Source: Nocardioides sp. URHA0020
Lineage (GTDB): Bacteria; Actinomycetota; Actinomycetes; Propionibacteriales; Nocardioidaceae
NCBI RefSeq assembly: GCF_000620705.1
Contig: NZ_JIAR01000025.1
Span: forward strand, 245,408 to 309,407
Reading direction: 5' to 3'
Length of the DNA: 64,000 nucleotides
Positions 17,403 through 25,890 of this stretch are shown here, piece by piece. The position numbers and the translations under genes were made by a program. The first letter of the stretch is position 1; every line of letters begins with the position of its first letter. The notes under the pieces are model-generated. The model did no database searches, had not been told where the DNA came from, and was given only the letters and a program-made list of their open reading frames with translations.

Positions 17403-18656
17403 ATGAGCGACCAGGGACTGTCCATCTTCGACGACAACGAGCCGGAGGACGACGAGACCCGAGGAGCCGAGGACGACGCCACTCAGGTGATTCCCGTCGT
17501 GCCTCCCCGTGCGGCCACGGCACCCGCCCAGGGCGCGGCCAAGCCGTCCCCGCAGCAGGCGACCAAGCCCGCCGCCCAGCAGGCGTCCCCGAAGCCGGCC
17601 GCCGCCCCGCAGCAGGCGGCTCCCGCCCCGGTGCTGCCGCCGCGCGGGACGTCGCAGCCGACCGGGCCCGGGGCGCTCCCCGTGGTCCGCCGCGGCGGCT
17701 ATGACCGCGACGCGGTCGACGCCCGGATCCACCAGCTGAGCAGCGAGAAGTCCGGGCTCGGCAACAGCCTGGCCGACTCGGAGCGACACGTGTCCGACCT
17801 GGAGAAGCAGGTCGCCGCGCTGCAGGCGGAGCTCGCCGAGAACCAGAACCCGTCGTACGCCGGTCTCGGCGGTCGCGCCTCCGCCATGCTGCGCCTCGCC
17901 GAGGAGGAGGCCGCCGAGGTCCGCGACAACGCCAAGCGCGACGCCGCCGAGATCCGCGAGCAGGCGGCCCGCGATGCGAAGGCGACCCGGGCCGACGCGA
18001 GCCGTGAGGCCGAGGACATGCGGCTGGTGCAGCTCAAGGAGCTCGACGAGAACCGCAGCCGCCTGATGGCCGACGCCGAGCAGGAGCGGTCGCTGGCCCG
18101 CAGCGAGGCCGAGGACCTGATCGCCTCCGCGAAGCGGCAGGCCGACCAGCTCCGGCTCGCCTCCGAGCAGGAGACCAACGAGCTGCGCACCTCCGCCAAG
18201 CGCGAGGCCGAGCAGCTGCGCGCCGCCGCCGACCGTGAGGTCCAGGAGGCGCGGCGCACCCTGGCCGTGGAGAAGGAGCGGCTCGCCCGGGAGGCGACCG
18301 ACCACCACGCCAGCGCCACGGCGGAGACCCAGCGTCTGGTCCAGGAGGCCGAGGAGCGGGCCACGGCCGCCGAGGAGCGGGCTCGGGCGGCGACCGCCCA
18401 GGCCACCGAGCACCGGGGTCAGGCCTCGACGGAGGCGGAGGCCCTGCTGAGCCGTGCCCGCCGCGAGGCCGAGCAGATCGTGTCGACCGCCCGGGCGCAG
18501 GCCGAGTCGATCACGTCGACCGGCGCGGCCGAGGCCGAGCGTGAGCTGGCCGCGACCCGTGCCGAGGTGGACCGGATGGCCAAGCGCCGCGACGCGATCA
18601 CCGCCCAGCTCGCCTCGCTGCGCGACGTGGTCGCCGGCTTCGGGGAGGACGAGTAG
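17403..18656 (+). CDS. DivIVA/FilP/Scy-like coiled-coil protein
   Basis: A 417-residue cytoskeletal-type protein. Residues 1-95 are acidic and then Pro/Ala/Gln-rich, and presumably disordered. Residues 98-125 (GGYDRDAVDARIHQL) match the short N-terminal segment of DivIVA-like proteins. Residues 115-400 are a long charged coiled coil rich in Ala, Glu, Arg and Gln, with repeats such as AKREAEQLR. In Streptomyces, coiled-coil proteins of this type (FilP and Scy) are encoded beside the epimerase-thiolase-meaB genes, the same neighbourhood as here. A role in polar growth or cell shape is inferred. Its stop overlaps the next start (TAGTG). Confidence 0.75.
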   Translation: MSDQGLSIFDDNEPEDDETRGAEDDATQVIPVVPPRAATAPAQGAAKPSPQQATKPAAQQASPKPAAAPQQAAPAPVLPPRGTSQPTGPGALPVVRRGGYDRDAVDARIHQLSSEKSGLGNSLADSERHVSDLEKQVAALQAELAENQNPSYAGLGGRASAMLRLAEEEAAEVRDNAKRDAAEIREQAARDAKATRADASREAEDMRLVQLKELDENRSRLMADAEQERSLARSEAEDLIASAKRQADQLRLASEQETNELRTSAKREAEQLRAAADREVQEARRTLAVEKERLAREATDHHASATAETQRLVQEAEERATAAEERARAATAQATEHRGQASTEAEALLSRARREAEQIVSTARAQAESITSTGAAEAERELAATRAEVDRMAKRRDAITAQLASLRDVVAGFGEDE

Positions 18657-19789
18657 TGAGCGAGGCCCCGGAGACCGCTGCCTCGGCAGCACCGGAGCAG
18701 GACGAGGGCACGGCGGGCGTCCCCACGGACGACGACTACCTCGGCGAGCCGGGGCCCCCGCTCGACCACCGGGCGCCGTTCTACGTCGGCTTCGTCGGCG
18801 GCCTGGGGGTGCTGATCGCGATCTGGTTCGCGACGCAGATCCAGGCCATCGGCTCGACGCTGATGCTGATCGTCGTCTCGCTCTTCCTCGCGGCGGGGCT
18901 CGACCCGGCCGTGCGCTTCTTCGAGCGTCGCGGCATGCGGCGCTCGTACGCCGTGCTCACCGTGATCGTCGCCGTCATCGGAGCGCTCGCGCTCTTCGTG
19001 CTGGCGATCGCGCCGGTCATCGCCGACCAGGTCCGCTCGCTGACCGACAACGCACCGCAATGGCTCGAGCAGCTGCAGGCCAACCGGCGGGTGCAGCGGC
19101 TCGACGACGAGTACGACATCATCGACAAGATCCAGAAGTACGTCACCAACGGCGACTTCGCCGGTGCGCTCTTCGGCGGTGCCCTCGGGGTGGGGCTGGC
19201 CGTGCTCGGTGCGCTCTTCAACGGCTTCATCGTCACCGTGCTGACGCTCTACTTCCTGGCGTCGCTGCAGACGACGAAGTCCGCGATCTACCGCCTGGCC
19301 CCGGCCTCGCGCCGGGAGCGCGTCTCACTCCTGGGCGACCGCGTGGTGCGCAGCGTGGGCGGCTACGTCTCCGGCGCCTTCATCGTCGCGATGTGCGCCG
19401 GCATCTCGTCGCTGATCTTCCTGTTCGTCGTCGGCCTGGGCCAGTACGCCGTCGCGCTCGCGTTCGTGGTGGCCCTGCTGGACGTGATCCCGATGATCGG
19501 CGCGACCCTGGGCGCGATCATCGTCACCGCGATCGGCTTCACCGAGAACTGGAGGGTCGGGCTCGCCTGCGCGATCTTCTACATCATCTACCAGCAGGTC
19601 GAGAACTACGTGATCTACCCGCGGGTGATGTCGAAGTCCGTCGACGTCCCCGGCGCGGTCACCGTGATCGCGGCGCTCGTCGGCGCGGCGCTCTTCGGCG
19701 TCGTGGGCGCGCTGCTCGCGATCCCCACCGCCGCCTCGATCCTGATGCTCACCCGCGAGGTCTGGGTCCGGCGTCAGGACACCCGTTAG
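18656..19789 (+). CDS. AI-2E family (PerM-like) membrane transporter
   Basis: A 377-residue membrane protein with the AI-2E/PerM layout: an acidic cytosolic N-terminus (1-40), paired helices at about 41-60 and 65-85, a helix at 100-120, a soluble stretch (125-180), then helices to about 360. The conserved YFLASLQTTK segment and the C-terminal IYQQVENYVIYPRVMSKSV motif are diagnostic. The substrate is uncertain; family members include TqsA and proposed Na+/H+ antiporters. The GTG shares one base with the coiled-coil gene stop, so the pair is coupled. A large inverted-repeat element follows its stop. Confidence 0.88.
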   Translation: MSEAPETAASAAPEQDEGTAGVPTDDDYLGEPGPPLDHRAPFYVGFVGGLGVLIAIWFATQIQAIGSTLMLIVVSLFLAAGLDPAVRFFERRGMRRSYAVLTVIVAVIGALALFVLAIAPVIADQVRSLTDNAPQWLEQLQANRRVQRLDDEYDIIDKIQKYVTNGDFAGALFGGALGVGLAVLGALFNGFIVTVLTLYFLASLQTTKSAIYRLAPASRRERVSLLGDRVVRSVGGYVSGAFIVAMCAGISSLIFLFVVGLGQYAVALAFVVALLDVIPMIGATLGAIIVTAIGFTENWRVGLACAIFYIIYQQVENYVIYPRVMSKSVDVPGAVTVIAALVGAALFGVVGALLAIPTAASILMLTREVWVRRQDTR

Positions 19790-19811
19790 CCGGCACTTCT
19801 CAGGCGAACCT

Positions 19812-19874
19812 GTCACTTCTCGGGCGTTGCACTGCCCGAGAAGTGACGGTTTCACCGGTGCACCGGTGAAACCG
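19812..19874. repeat. Palindrome-plus-hairpin intergenic repeat, copy 1
   Basis: Two elements lie side by side between convergent genes: a hairpin with 14-bp arms (GTCACTTCTCGGGC at 19812-19825, complement at 19834-19847), and a perfect 28-bp palindrome (19847-19874) containing two CACCGGTG cores. A partial extra arm (CACTTCTCAGGCG) lies just before, at 19794. The same pair in opposite order occurs at 41156 and, degraded, at 41302. It is probably a mobile or REP-like element that also works as a two-way terminator. Confidence 0.8.
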
Positions 19875-19903
19875 ACGTCGGGTTGAGAAGATCGACAGCC
19901 CCG

Positions 19904-20887
19904 CTACGGCAGCTCGATCGAGTGGTCGACGGCGGTGGTGCGCTCCCCCAGCTTGACCCCGACGACGCCCGCCAGGATCAGCAGGCCACCGAGGAGCTGG
20001 ATCGGTCGCGGGAGCTCGTCGAGCAGCAGCCAGGCGAAGAGCACGCCGGCCACGACCTCGGTCAGCGCGACGAAGGACGCCAGCCGCGAGCCCAGTCGGC
20101 GACTGGCGGCGATGCCGGCGACGTACGGCACAGCAGCGGTGACGACGCCGAGCACCAGCAGCGGCACCCACCAGTCCACGTCGACACCGGCGTACGCCAC
20201 CGCCTCGCGGGAGCTCTCCATCGGCAGCAGCCCGACCAGCCCGGCGAGCCCGAGGGCGAGGGCGCCGACCACCAGACCGCCGGCCGCGAGCACCATCGGC
20301 GGCATGCCGTTGTCCTCGTCGGCGGAGATCACGAAGTACGTCGCCGCGCCGACCATCGCGGCCAGGGCCCAGGCGACGCCGACCAGGTTGAGGTCGGCAC
20401 CGGACAGCAGGTCGAGGACGAGCACCAGCCCGAGCGCGGCGACGGCCGCCCCGACCAGGGTGACCGGGCCCGGCCGCTGCCCGTGGCGCAGCCACATCCA
20501 GCACACGACGGCGGCCGGGGCGGTGTACTCGATCAGCAGCGCCGGGCCGACCTGCATGTGCGCGACGGCCGAGAAGTAGCAGAACTGGGCGCCGGCGACC
20601 GCGAGGACGCCGTACACCGTCACCAGTCCGAGGTTGCGGCGCAGCACCGCCCACCGGCCGCGCAGCGCGACCAGCCCGAACGGCAGCACCACCAGGGCGG
20701 CGACGCAGATCCGGATCAGCACGATCGCCCCGGGGCTCCAGCCGGAGTCCAGCAGCGGGCGCGCCAGCGGGCCGGAGAGCCCGAAGGTGGCGGCGGAGAC
20801 GAGCGCGAAGGCCAGGCCGCCGGCCAGTCGCGAGCCGTGGGCGGCGCCCGGGGTCGTCACGGGTGCGTCCTGGGCCATCCTGCTCAC
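19904..20887 (-). CDS. EamA/DMT-family transporter
   Basis: A 327-residue protein with about ten hydrophobic segments in two EamA repeats (about 22-150 and 165-310). The first repeat opens with FALVSAATFGLSGPLARPLL, and the second ends in helices around LAGVVGVKLGE. Such proteins export amino acids or other small metabolites; the substrate here is unknown. The GTG at 20887 lies five bases after a TACCAT box. It is divergent from the CGNR regulator, which is therefore the likely controller, and convergent with the AI-2E gene across the repeat element. Confidence 0.85.
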   Translation of the reverse strand: MSRMAQDAPVTTPGAAHGSRLAGGLAFALVSAATFGLSGPLARPLLDSGWSPGAIVLIRICVAALVVLPFGLVALRGRWAVLRRNLGLVTVYGVLAVAGAQFCYFSAVAHMQVGPALLIEYTAPAAVVCWMWLRHGQRPGPVTLVGAAVAALGLVLVLDLLSGADLNLVGVAWALAAMVGAATYFVISADEDNGMPPMVLAAGGLVVGALALGLAGLVGLLPMESSREAVAYAGVDVDWWVPLLVLGVVTAAVPYVAGIAASRRLGSRLASFVALTEVVAGVLFAWLLLDELPRPIQLLGGLLILAGVVGVKLGERTTAVDHSIELP

Positions 20888-20892
20888 GGTCC

Positions 20893-20910
20893 ATGGTAAC
20901 GCTGTAATCT
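20893..20910. promoter_or_regulatory. Overlapping divergent leaderless promoters (EamA / CGNR)
   Basis: TACCAT on the minus strand (20898-20893) sits five bases before the EamA GTG. TAATCT on the plus strand (20905-20910) sits six bases before the CGNR ATG. Only 29 bases separate the two starts, so one bound regulator would affect both genes. Confidence 0.5.
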
Positions 20911-20916
20911 GTCAAC

Positions 20917-21453
20917 ATGGTCTTCACGGATGACACCGCCATCATGCTGCAGGCGGCGGTCGTGCTCGCGAACTCCGGCGTCGGGACCGACACCATGACC
21001 ACAGTCGAGACCCTCGACGGCTGGTACGCCGGGCACCTGCACACCGAGCACCGCGCCTCCGGCCCGGAGGAGCTCGAGAGCGTCCGGGCCGTCCGCCACC
21101 TCCTCTACGACCTCCTGAGCTCCGACCGCGACACGGCGGCCACGCGGGTCAACGACCTGCTCGCCGAGTCCGGCGCCATCCCCCAGCTGGTCCGCCACGG
21201 CGCCTGGGACTGGCACCTGCACGGTGTCTCGGCCGACGCCGACCCCGCGACCCGGATCGTCGTGGACACCGCGATGGCGATGATCGACGTCGTGCGCGAC
21301 GACGAGCTCGACCGGTTCGGCATCTGCGCCGACGAGACCTGCACCGGCATCGTCCTCGACCTCTCCCGCAACCGCTCGCGACGCTTCTGCTCCACCGCCT
21401 GCGGCAACCGCAACGCCGTCGCGGCGTACCGCGCCCGCCAGGCCAGGGACTGA
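20917..21453 (+). CDS. CGNR zinc-finger protein (ABATE domain)
   Basis: A 178-residue protein with an N-terminal stress/ligand-sensing ABATE-like region (about 1-125) and a C-terminal CGNR zinc finger. The finger reads C(x)4C in ICADETC, then FCSTACGNRNAV with the name-giving CGNR motif followed by a basic AAYRARQ tail. Such proteins are presumed DNA-binding regulators. It is divergent from an EamA exporter with a shared promoter region. The ATG is six bases after TAATCT, so it is probably leaderless. A hairpin follows the stop. Confidence 0.88.
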   Translation: MVFTDDTAIMLQAAVVLANSGVGTDTMTTVETLDGWYAGHLHTEHRASGPEELESVRAVRHLLYDLLSSDRDTAATRVNDLLAESGAIPQLVRHGAWDWHLHGVSADADPATRIVVDTAMAMIDVVRDDELDRFGICADETCTGIVLDLSRNRSRRFCSTACGNRNAVAAYRARQARD

Positions 21454-21462
21454 CCGACGGAA

Positions 21463-21480
21463 ATGGCCCGGACGGGCCAT
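21463..21480 (+). terminator. Short hairpin after the CGNR gene
   Basis: ATGGCCC (21463-21469) and GGGCCAT (21474-21480) pair around a GGAC loop, ten bases after the CGNR stop. The stem is GC-rich with no T-tract. Confidence 0.5.
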
Positions 21481-21558
21481 CCCGCGCGTGGGCCCCGATC
21501 GCTAGCGTCGTACCCCGGGGAAATGTCCCTGTCCGCCACCCCACTCGGAGAACTCGGG

Positions 21559-23514
21559 ATGCACGCAGGTTCGATCCACGCTGAGCCGGAGCACGAGGAG
21601 CGGCCCGAGGCCGCCTTCGCGCAGGACGCTGCGCCCGCCGCGCCGGTGCCGCTGGTCGTGGGCGCCGCCGACGACCGCGCCGAGATCGACGCCGACCGGC
21701 GCGCCGACGCAGCCCTCGCGCGCCTCTCCCCCGCCGGCGAGCACGGCCACGAGCACGCCGTACGCCGGTCCGCGGGCGCGTCCACCGGATCCATCGGCCT
21801 GGCCGGGGGCGCGCTCGACGGGGAGACCCAGGGGCGGCTCTCGTCGCGGCTGGGTCGCGGCGGGGCCCTCGACGCGTCGGTGCGCCGGCGGATGGAGGAC
21901 GGGTTCGGTCGCTCGTTCGCCAACGTCAACGTGCACACCGACAGCGAGGCCGACGCGCTGTCGCGGCAGATGTCCGCGACGGCGTTCACGGTCGGCAACG
22001 ACCTGTTCTTCTCCCGGGGCTCCTACCGCCCCGGCGACGCGTCCGGCGACCGGCTGATCGCGCACGAGCTCGCCCACGTGGAGCAGGAGGCCGGTGGCGC
22101 CCACCGGACGGTGCACCGTGCCGTCGGCTTCGAGTTCGAGACCAATGTGATGGTCAAGAAGAAGGTGAAGAAGACGTTGGGGTCGTCATTCGTCCCCTAC
22201 AAGAAGACCGACGTGCTCAAGCAGTACACCGGCTTCCGGATGGAGGCGGACGAGCACTCGACGCTCGGCTCATCGATCGAGTTCGTCATTGATCCCCCGG
22301 TGCCCGAGGCCGACCGTGACAAGCTGGTCACGATCATGACCGACCTCCAGGAGGTCGTTGACAAGCTGGAGACCTCGGCGCGGCTGCCCGCGGCCAAGAA
22401 GATGGACACCAAGAACGACGCGAAGTACGACAAGCAGGTGAGGTCCTTCCAGAAGAAGGGGCAGAAGCTCAAGGATCGGGGCTACACCGACGAGCAGGTG
22501 GTCGACGAGATCGGTGACCACAGGTCCCTGCAGGTGGACCGGACCCCATCACTGACTTTCGCCGACGCGGGAGTCGCGGGCGCCGATCCCGCGGCGTGGA
22601 TCCAGCCCCGCCGGCCCATCTTCGCCAATCCCCAGGTCACCGGCGGCATCGGCTTCGACAAGCTCATCGACCTGCTCTCGCAGGTCGGCGGCGGCGACAC
22701 GCAGGGCCTCAAGCCAGCCGCCGCCGCCGGTGCGACCAAGCTCGATGGCACGTCGGCACGCGCGACATCGCTGGTCCGTTTCGCCGATCGGGCGAAGTCG
22801 ACCGTACCGCCGGACGGCTTGCCGAAGAAGCCCAGCAAGGAGTTGCAGGGACTCGCTGCGACGCTCGCGATGTACCTCGACAAGGGTGCGTACGTCAGCG
22901 ACGACCAGACGCCGCCGCTGGACTACGCCAAGTTGATCTCGGGCTCAATCATGATGCGGACCGACTTCGGCTCGATGGTCAAGAAGTTGCCGAAGGACGA
23001 GCAGATCGCCATCGCCGAGGCACCGTTCGACTTCTCGGACTGGGTGCTCGGCATCGCCGAGCTCACCGGCAAGGGCGCCGCACCGGTCTTCGAGCGCGGC
23101 ATCCTCAAGGACTACCACCAGGGACTGCAGGGCGGGAAGGATGACACCGCCGCACTCCAGATCGACCGAGACCGGTGGCTGCTCGGCATCGCCACCCGTT
23201 GCCACGACGCGCTGTCGGCGAAGACCAACACGGCGCTCAGCCACAAGCTTGAGGGGCTGGGCCGCCTCGGCAACACCTTTGACGAGGTGGGCGGTGAGGA
23301 GTGGGACCCGCAGCAGCCGCCGACCGGCGTGGTCATGGAGTTCCGCAAGATGCAGACCGGGGTCGACTCCAACCAGTGGTCGCAGCTCGCGCTCAGCGTC
23401 TTCGACTACATCGTCGGGCTCAACGCCGGAACCAACAATGCACCGAAGGCCAAGCCGACGGCCAAGAAGTCCAAGCGGGTGAAGAAGTCTTCAGTCGAGA
23501 ACGCCACGGTGTGA
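21559..23514 (+). CDS. DUF4157 protein with an uncharacterised C-terminal domain, effector-like
   Basis: A 651-residue protein from the ATG at 21559, which has GGAG eight bases upstream (21523 is an alternative start). Residues 90-178 form a DUF4157 domain: GRSFANVNVHTDSEAD, then a GNDLFFSRGSYRP strand and the zinc-type HELAHVEQ at 169-176. DUF4157 is common at the N-terminus of proteins loaded by extracellular contractile injection systems and of polymorphic toxins. The C-terminal half (about 188-651) is not recognised. It starts VGFEFETN (189-196), has SSIEFV (238-243) and NPQVTGGIG (357-365), an order reminiscent of glutamine-synthetase/GCS-like ligases, and ends in a Lys-rich tail. Codon use is softer (more T/A third bases) after about 22140, suggesting transfer. 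No injection-system genes are nearby. Confidence 0.75.
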   Translation: MHAGSIHAEPEHEERPEAAFAQDAAPAAPVPLVVGAADDRAEIDADRRADAALARLSPAGEHGHEHAVRRSAGASTGSIGLAGGALDGETQGRLSSRLGRGGALDASVRRRMEDGFGRSFANVNVHTDSEADALSRQMSATAFTVGNDLFFSRGSYRPGDASGDRLIAHELAHVEQEAGGAHRTVHRAVGFEFETNVMVKKKVKKTLGSSFVPYKKTDVLKQYTGFRMEADEHSTLGSSIEFVIDPPVPEADRDKLVTIMTDLQEVVDKLETSARLPAAKKMDTKNDAKYDKQVRSFQKKGQKLKDRGYTDEQVVDEIGDHRSLQVDRTPSLTFADAGVAGADPAAWIQPRRPIFANPQVTGGIGFDKLIDLLSQVGGGDTQGLKPAAAAGATKLDGTSARATSLVRFADRAKSTVPPDGLPKKPSKELQGLAATLAMYLDKGAYVSDDQTPPLDYAKLISGSIMMRTDFGSMVKKLPKDEQIAIAEAPFDFSDWVLGIAELTGKGAAPVFERGILKDYHQGLQGGKDDTAALQIDRDRWLLGIATRCHDALSAKTNTALSHKLEGLGRLGNTFDEVGGEEWDPQQPPTGVVMEFRKMQTGVDSNQWSQLALSVFDYIVGLNAGTNNAPKAKPTAKKSKRVKKSSVENATV

Positions 23515-23520
23515 GCCTCG

Positions 23521-24294
23521 TCAGGCCAGGAACCGGCGCAGCACCTCGGTGAAGACCGCCGGCTGCTCGGAGTGCACCCAGTGGCCGGCGCCCTTGATCG
23601 TGACCCGGCGGTTGCGCGGGAAGTAGCGGTCCATCGCCGGGGCGTACTCGTCGCGCACGTAGCCGGAGCTCTGTCCCGCGACCCACAGCGTCCTCCCGTC
23701 GTACGGCGGGAGCGCGGCGAGTGCCTCCTCCGGCCAGCCGCCGAGCAGGTCGATGTCACGGCCCAGCACGGTGAGGTTGGGCTGCCACGACCAGCCGTCG
23801 TCGCCGCGGCGGAGGTTCTGCAGCAGGAAGCTGCGCACCGTCGGGTCGGGCACCGCCTCGACCAGCGCCTCGTCGGCCTCGGCGCGGCGCTCGAGCCCGA
23901 GGAGGTCGAGGGCCTGCATCCCCTCGATGTAGCCGGAGAACTCGCTGCGCGAGCGGTAGGCCACCGGCGACACGTCGACCACGCACAGCCGCTCGACCAG
24001 CTCGGGGTGCCGCAGCGCCAGCACCATCGCGGCCTTGCCGCCCATCGAGTGCCCGACCAGCGCGACCGGGTCGTCGGCGCTGAACAGCTCCGCGACCTGG
24101 TCGGCGACGTCGACGTAGTCGAAGCTGTCGGTCCAGTCGGACCTGCCGTGGTGCGGCATGTCCACGAGCAGCACGCGGTGGTCGGTCGCGACCGCCTTGG
24201 CGATCGACGTCCAGTTCTTGCCCTGCCCGAAGAGGCCGTGGCAGAAGGCCACCAGCGGCCCGCTCTCCCCCAACGAGGTGGTGTGCAGAGCCAT
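23521..24294 (-). CDS. Alpha/beta-fold hydrolase
   Basis: A 257-residue hydrolase of the YbfF/ABHD11-like type. The oxyanion HG stretch is FCHGLFGQGKNW, the nucleophile elbow is GHSMGG (Ser at about 98), the acid is likely in the VDVSP or later VAG region, and the catalytic His is in GAGHWVHSEQP near the C-terminus. It is cytoplasmic with no signal peptide. The substrate is unknown; small esters or acyl thioesters are typical. A TAGGGT box lies six bases before the ATG, so it is probably leaderless. It converges with the DUF4157 gene with only six bases between stops. Confidence 0.88.
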   Translation of the reverse strand: MALHTTSLGESGPLVAFCHGLFGQGKNWTSIAKAVATDHRVLLVDMPHHGRSDWTDSFDYVDVADQVAELFSADDPVALVGHSMGGKAAMVLALRHPELVERLCVVDVSPVAYRSRSEFSGYIEGMQALDLLGLERRAEADEALVEAVPDPTVRSFLLQNLRRGDDGWSWQPNLTVLGRDIDLLGGWPEEALAALPPYDGRTLWVAGQSSGYVRDEYAPAMDRYFPRNRRVTIKGAGHWVHSEQPAVFTEVLRRFLA

Positions 24295-24308
24295 GGGTCG
24301 ACCCTAGA

Positions 24309-25073
24309 TCAGCAGAACCGGCGGACTCCGGTCGGGCTCAGGTCCCGGTCCCGCAGGACGACCGCGAGCCGGGCGCCGTACGCCGGGCAGGTCCAGCGGA
24401 AGTCGGCACCGCGGTACTCGATCGCCAGCACGTGTCGGCCGTAGTGGCGCACATAGGTGCCGCACTCCCGGTAGCGCCCGCACTCCTCGGCGACCGCGAA
24501 GTCGAAGCCGACCTTCGTGCCGTCGAGGTCGGCCAGGTTCTTCTGGCCGGCGGCGAGCCCGGCCCGGTGCGCGGCACGCACCAGGAGGCGGGCGTACGCG
24601 ACCGCCTCACGTCGCTTGACCAGGCCCCCGCTGCGCGTGAACGAGTCGAGGTTGTCGTACTCGACCGCGTCGTAGCCGGCCCGGGCGCAGCCACGGGTCC
24701 AGCGTCCGACGATCGCCGCCAGCTTGGTGCGCTTGGCGGTGGTGCGTACGTCGAGCAGCTGCTCGCCCCACGCCTCGTCGACCACCGGGCGGCCGTGGCC
24801 GTCGCGCAGCACCAGGCGGGGGTGCCGACGCCACAGCGCCCGCTCCCCCGGCTGGGTCTGGAAGCCGTTGACGTAGCAGACGTTGTAGCGATCGGGCGCC
24901 GGGCGGGCCTCCCGGTCGCGGACGACGATCCCCACGCTCGCGGGCACCGTGCGGACCCCGCCGAGCTGGTAGTCGACGTCGGTCCCCGTCGGCGGCGGGG
25001 TCACCGCGACGGCGGGCGTCACGCCCACGAGCGCGACCACGAGCGGCAGCAGCAGGATCGCGAGTCGGCGCAT
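24309..25073 (-). CDS. Secreted GH114-like endo-alpha-1,4-polygalactosaminidase family protein
   Basis: A 254-residue exported protein with a signal peptide (MRRL, hydrophobic core, cleavage near AVA at about 23). The body is a TIM-barrel-like glycosidase of the GH114/TM1410 type: YNVCYVNGFQTQPGE, then the acidic strand GYDAVEYDNLDSF where family catalytic carboxylates lie, then GLAAGQKNLADL and FAVAEECGRY. Such enzymes cleave galactosaminogalactan-like polymers. Its ATG overlaps the stop of the upstream membrane-protein gene (ATGA), so the two are made together. Confidence 0.8.
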   Translation of the reverse strand: MRRLAILLLPLVVALVGVTPAVAVTPPPTGTDVDYQLGGVRTVPASVGIVVRDREARPAPDRYNVCYVNGFQTQPGERALWRRHPRLVLRDGHGRPVVDEAWGEQLLDVRTTAKRTKLAAIVGRWTRGCARAGYDAVEYDNLDSFTRSGGLVKRREAVAYARLLVRAAHRAGLAAGQKNLADLDGTKVGFDFAVAEECGRYRECGTYVRHYGRHVLAIEYRGADFRWTCPAYGARLAVVLRDRDLSPTGVRRFC

Positions 25074-25861
25074 CAGAAGTCGAACCCGCCGAAGACGTCC
25101 CCGATGCCGTCGCCGATGCCGCTGATCCCGTCACCGATCCCGTCGCCGATCGAGTCGATCCCGTCGCCGATGGCGCCGAAGCCGTCCCCCATCACGTCGA
25201 AGCCGCCCATGCCGCCGAAGAGCATCCCGGCGAACACGATCTCCATCGGCCCGAAGGCGCCGAAGTAGCCTGCGGCGTACGGCTGGTAGGCACGACCGCC
25301 CTGGTAGTACGGCACCCGCTGCGCGCCGACCATCACCATCCGGGAGTCGGGGTCGGCGCCCGCCAGGACCCGCTCGGCGTCGAGGGCGCAGGCCGGGACG
25401 TCGCGCGGCGCACCGGCCGGGGGCGCCCAGAGGACGTCGGTGACCGAGAGCCCGTGGCGCGGGTCGAAGAAGCAGGCGGGGCGTCGGGTGGGCAGCGCGT
25501 CGCCGGCGACGCGCGCCTGCACGCACGCGATCGCGTAGCGGCCGTCGTCGAGGATCTGCGTCACGTGGCGCACGTCGTCGGGCCGGCCGATCGCCTCGAC
25601 GGCCGTCTTCGCCGCCTCGTAGGAGTCGAGCGCGCGCTGGTAGTCGGCGTTGGCGCCGGCGTCGAGCTGACGCCCGGCGAGCTCGAGGTCGAGCTCTTGG
25701 AGCTGCTCACCGAGGGCGGTCGCGTCCTCGAACGCCAGCTTGCGCACCGGTGCCAGCTCGGCCTCCTGGCGTGCCAGCTCCTGTTGCTTCGACCGGCGCC
25801 GGCTCACCACCACGGCGGTCACGATCGCGGCCAGCACGAGCAGTACGACGAGGCCTCCCAT
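25073..25861 (-). CDS. Membrane-anchored hypothetical protein with Gly-Asp repeats
   Basis: A 262-residue protein of no recognised family. Residues 2-20 form one membrane helix followed by basic SRRRSK, then a helical, probably coiled region (25-90), a Cys-containing middle part with CFFDPRHGLSV and CALDAE, a YYQGGRAYQPYAAGYFG stretch, and a C-terminal tail (about 225-262) built from repeated (S/A/G)IGDGI units ending GGFDF. The repeats are also visible in the DNA at 25078-25190. A TATCCT box lies six bases before the ATG. The downstream GH114 gene overlaps its stop, so a joint cell-envelope role is inferred. Confidence 0.7.
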   Translation of the reverse strand: MGGLVVLLVLAAIVTAVVVSRRRSKQQELARQEAELAPVRKLAFEDATALGEQLQELDLELAGRQLDAGANADYQRALDSYEAAKTAVEAIGRPDDVRHVTQILDDGRYAIACVQARVAGDALPTRRPACFFDPRHGLSVTDVLWAPPAGAPRDVPACALDAERVLAGADPDSRMVMVGAQRVPYYQGGRAYQPYAAGYFGAFGPMEIVFAGMLFGGMGGFDVMGDGFGAIGDGIDSIGDGIGDGISGIGDGIGDVFGGFDF

Positions 25862-25890
25862 CGCACCAGGATACGGAGGCCGGGCAAGGC

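Noticed and set aside
21559..23514. Complete contractile injection system
   Set aside because: Only the DUF4157 protein is present. No sheath, tube, baseplate or AAA+ gene lies within the window.
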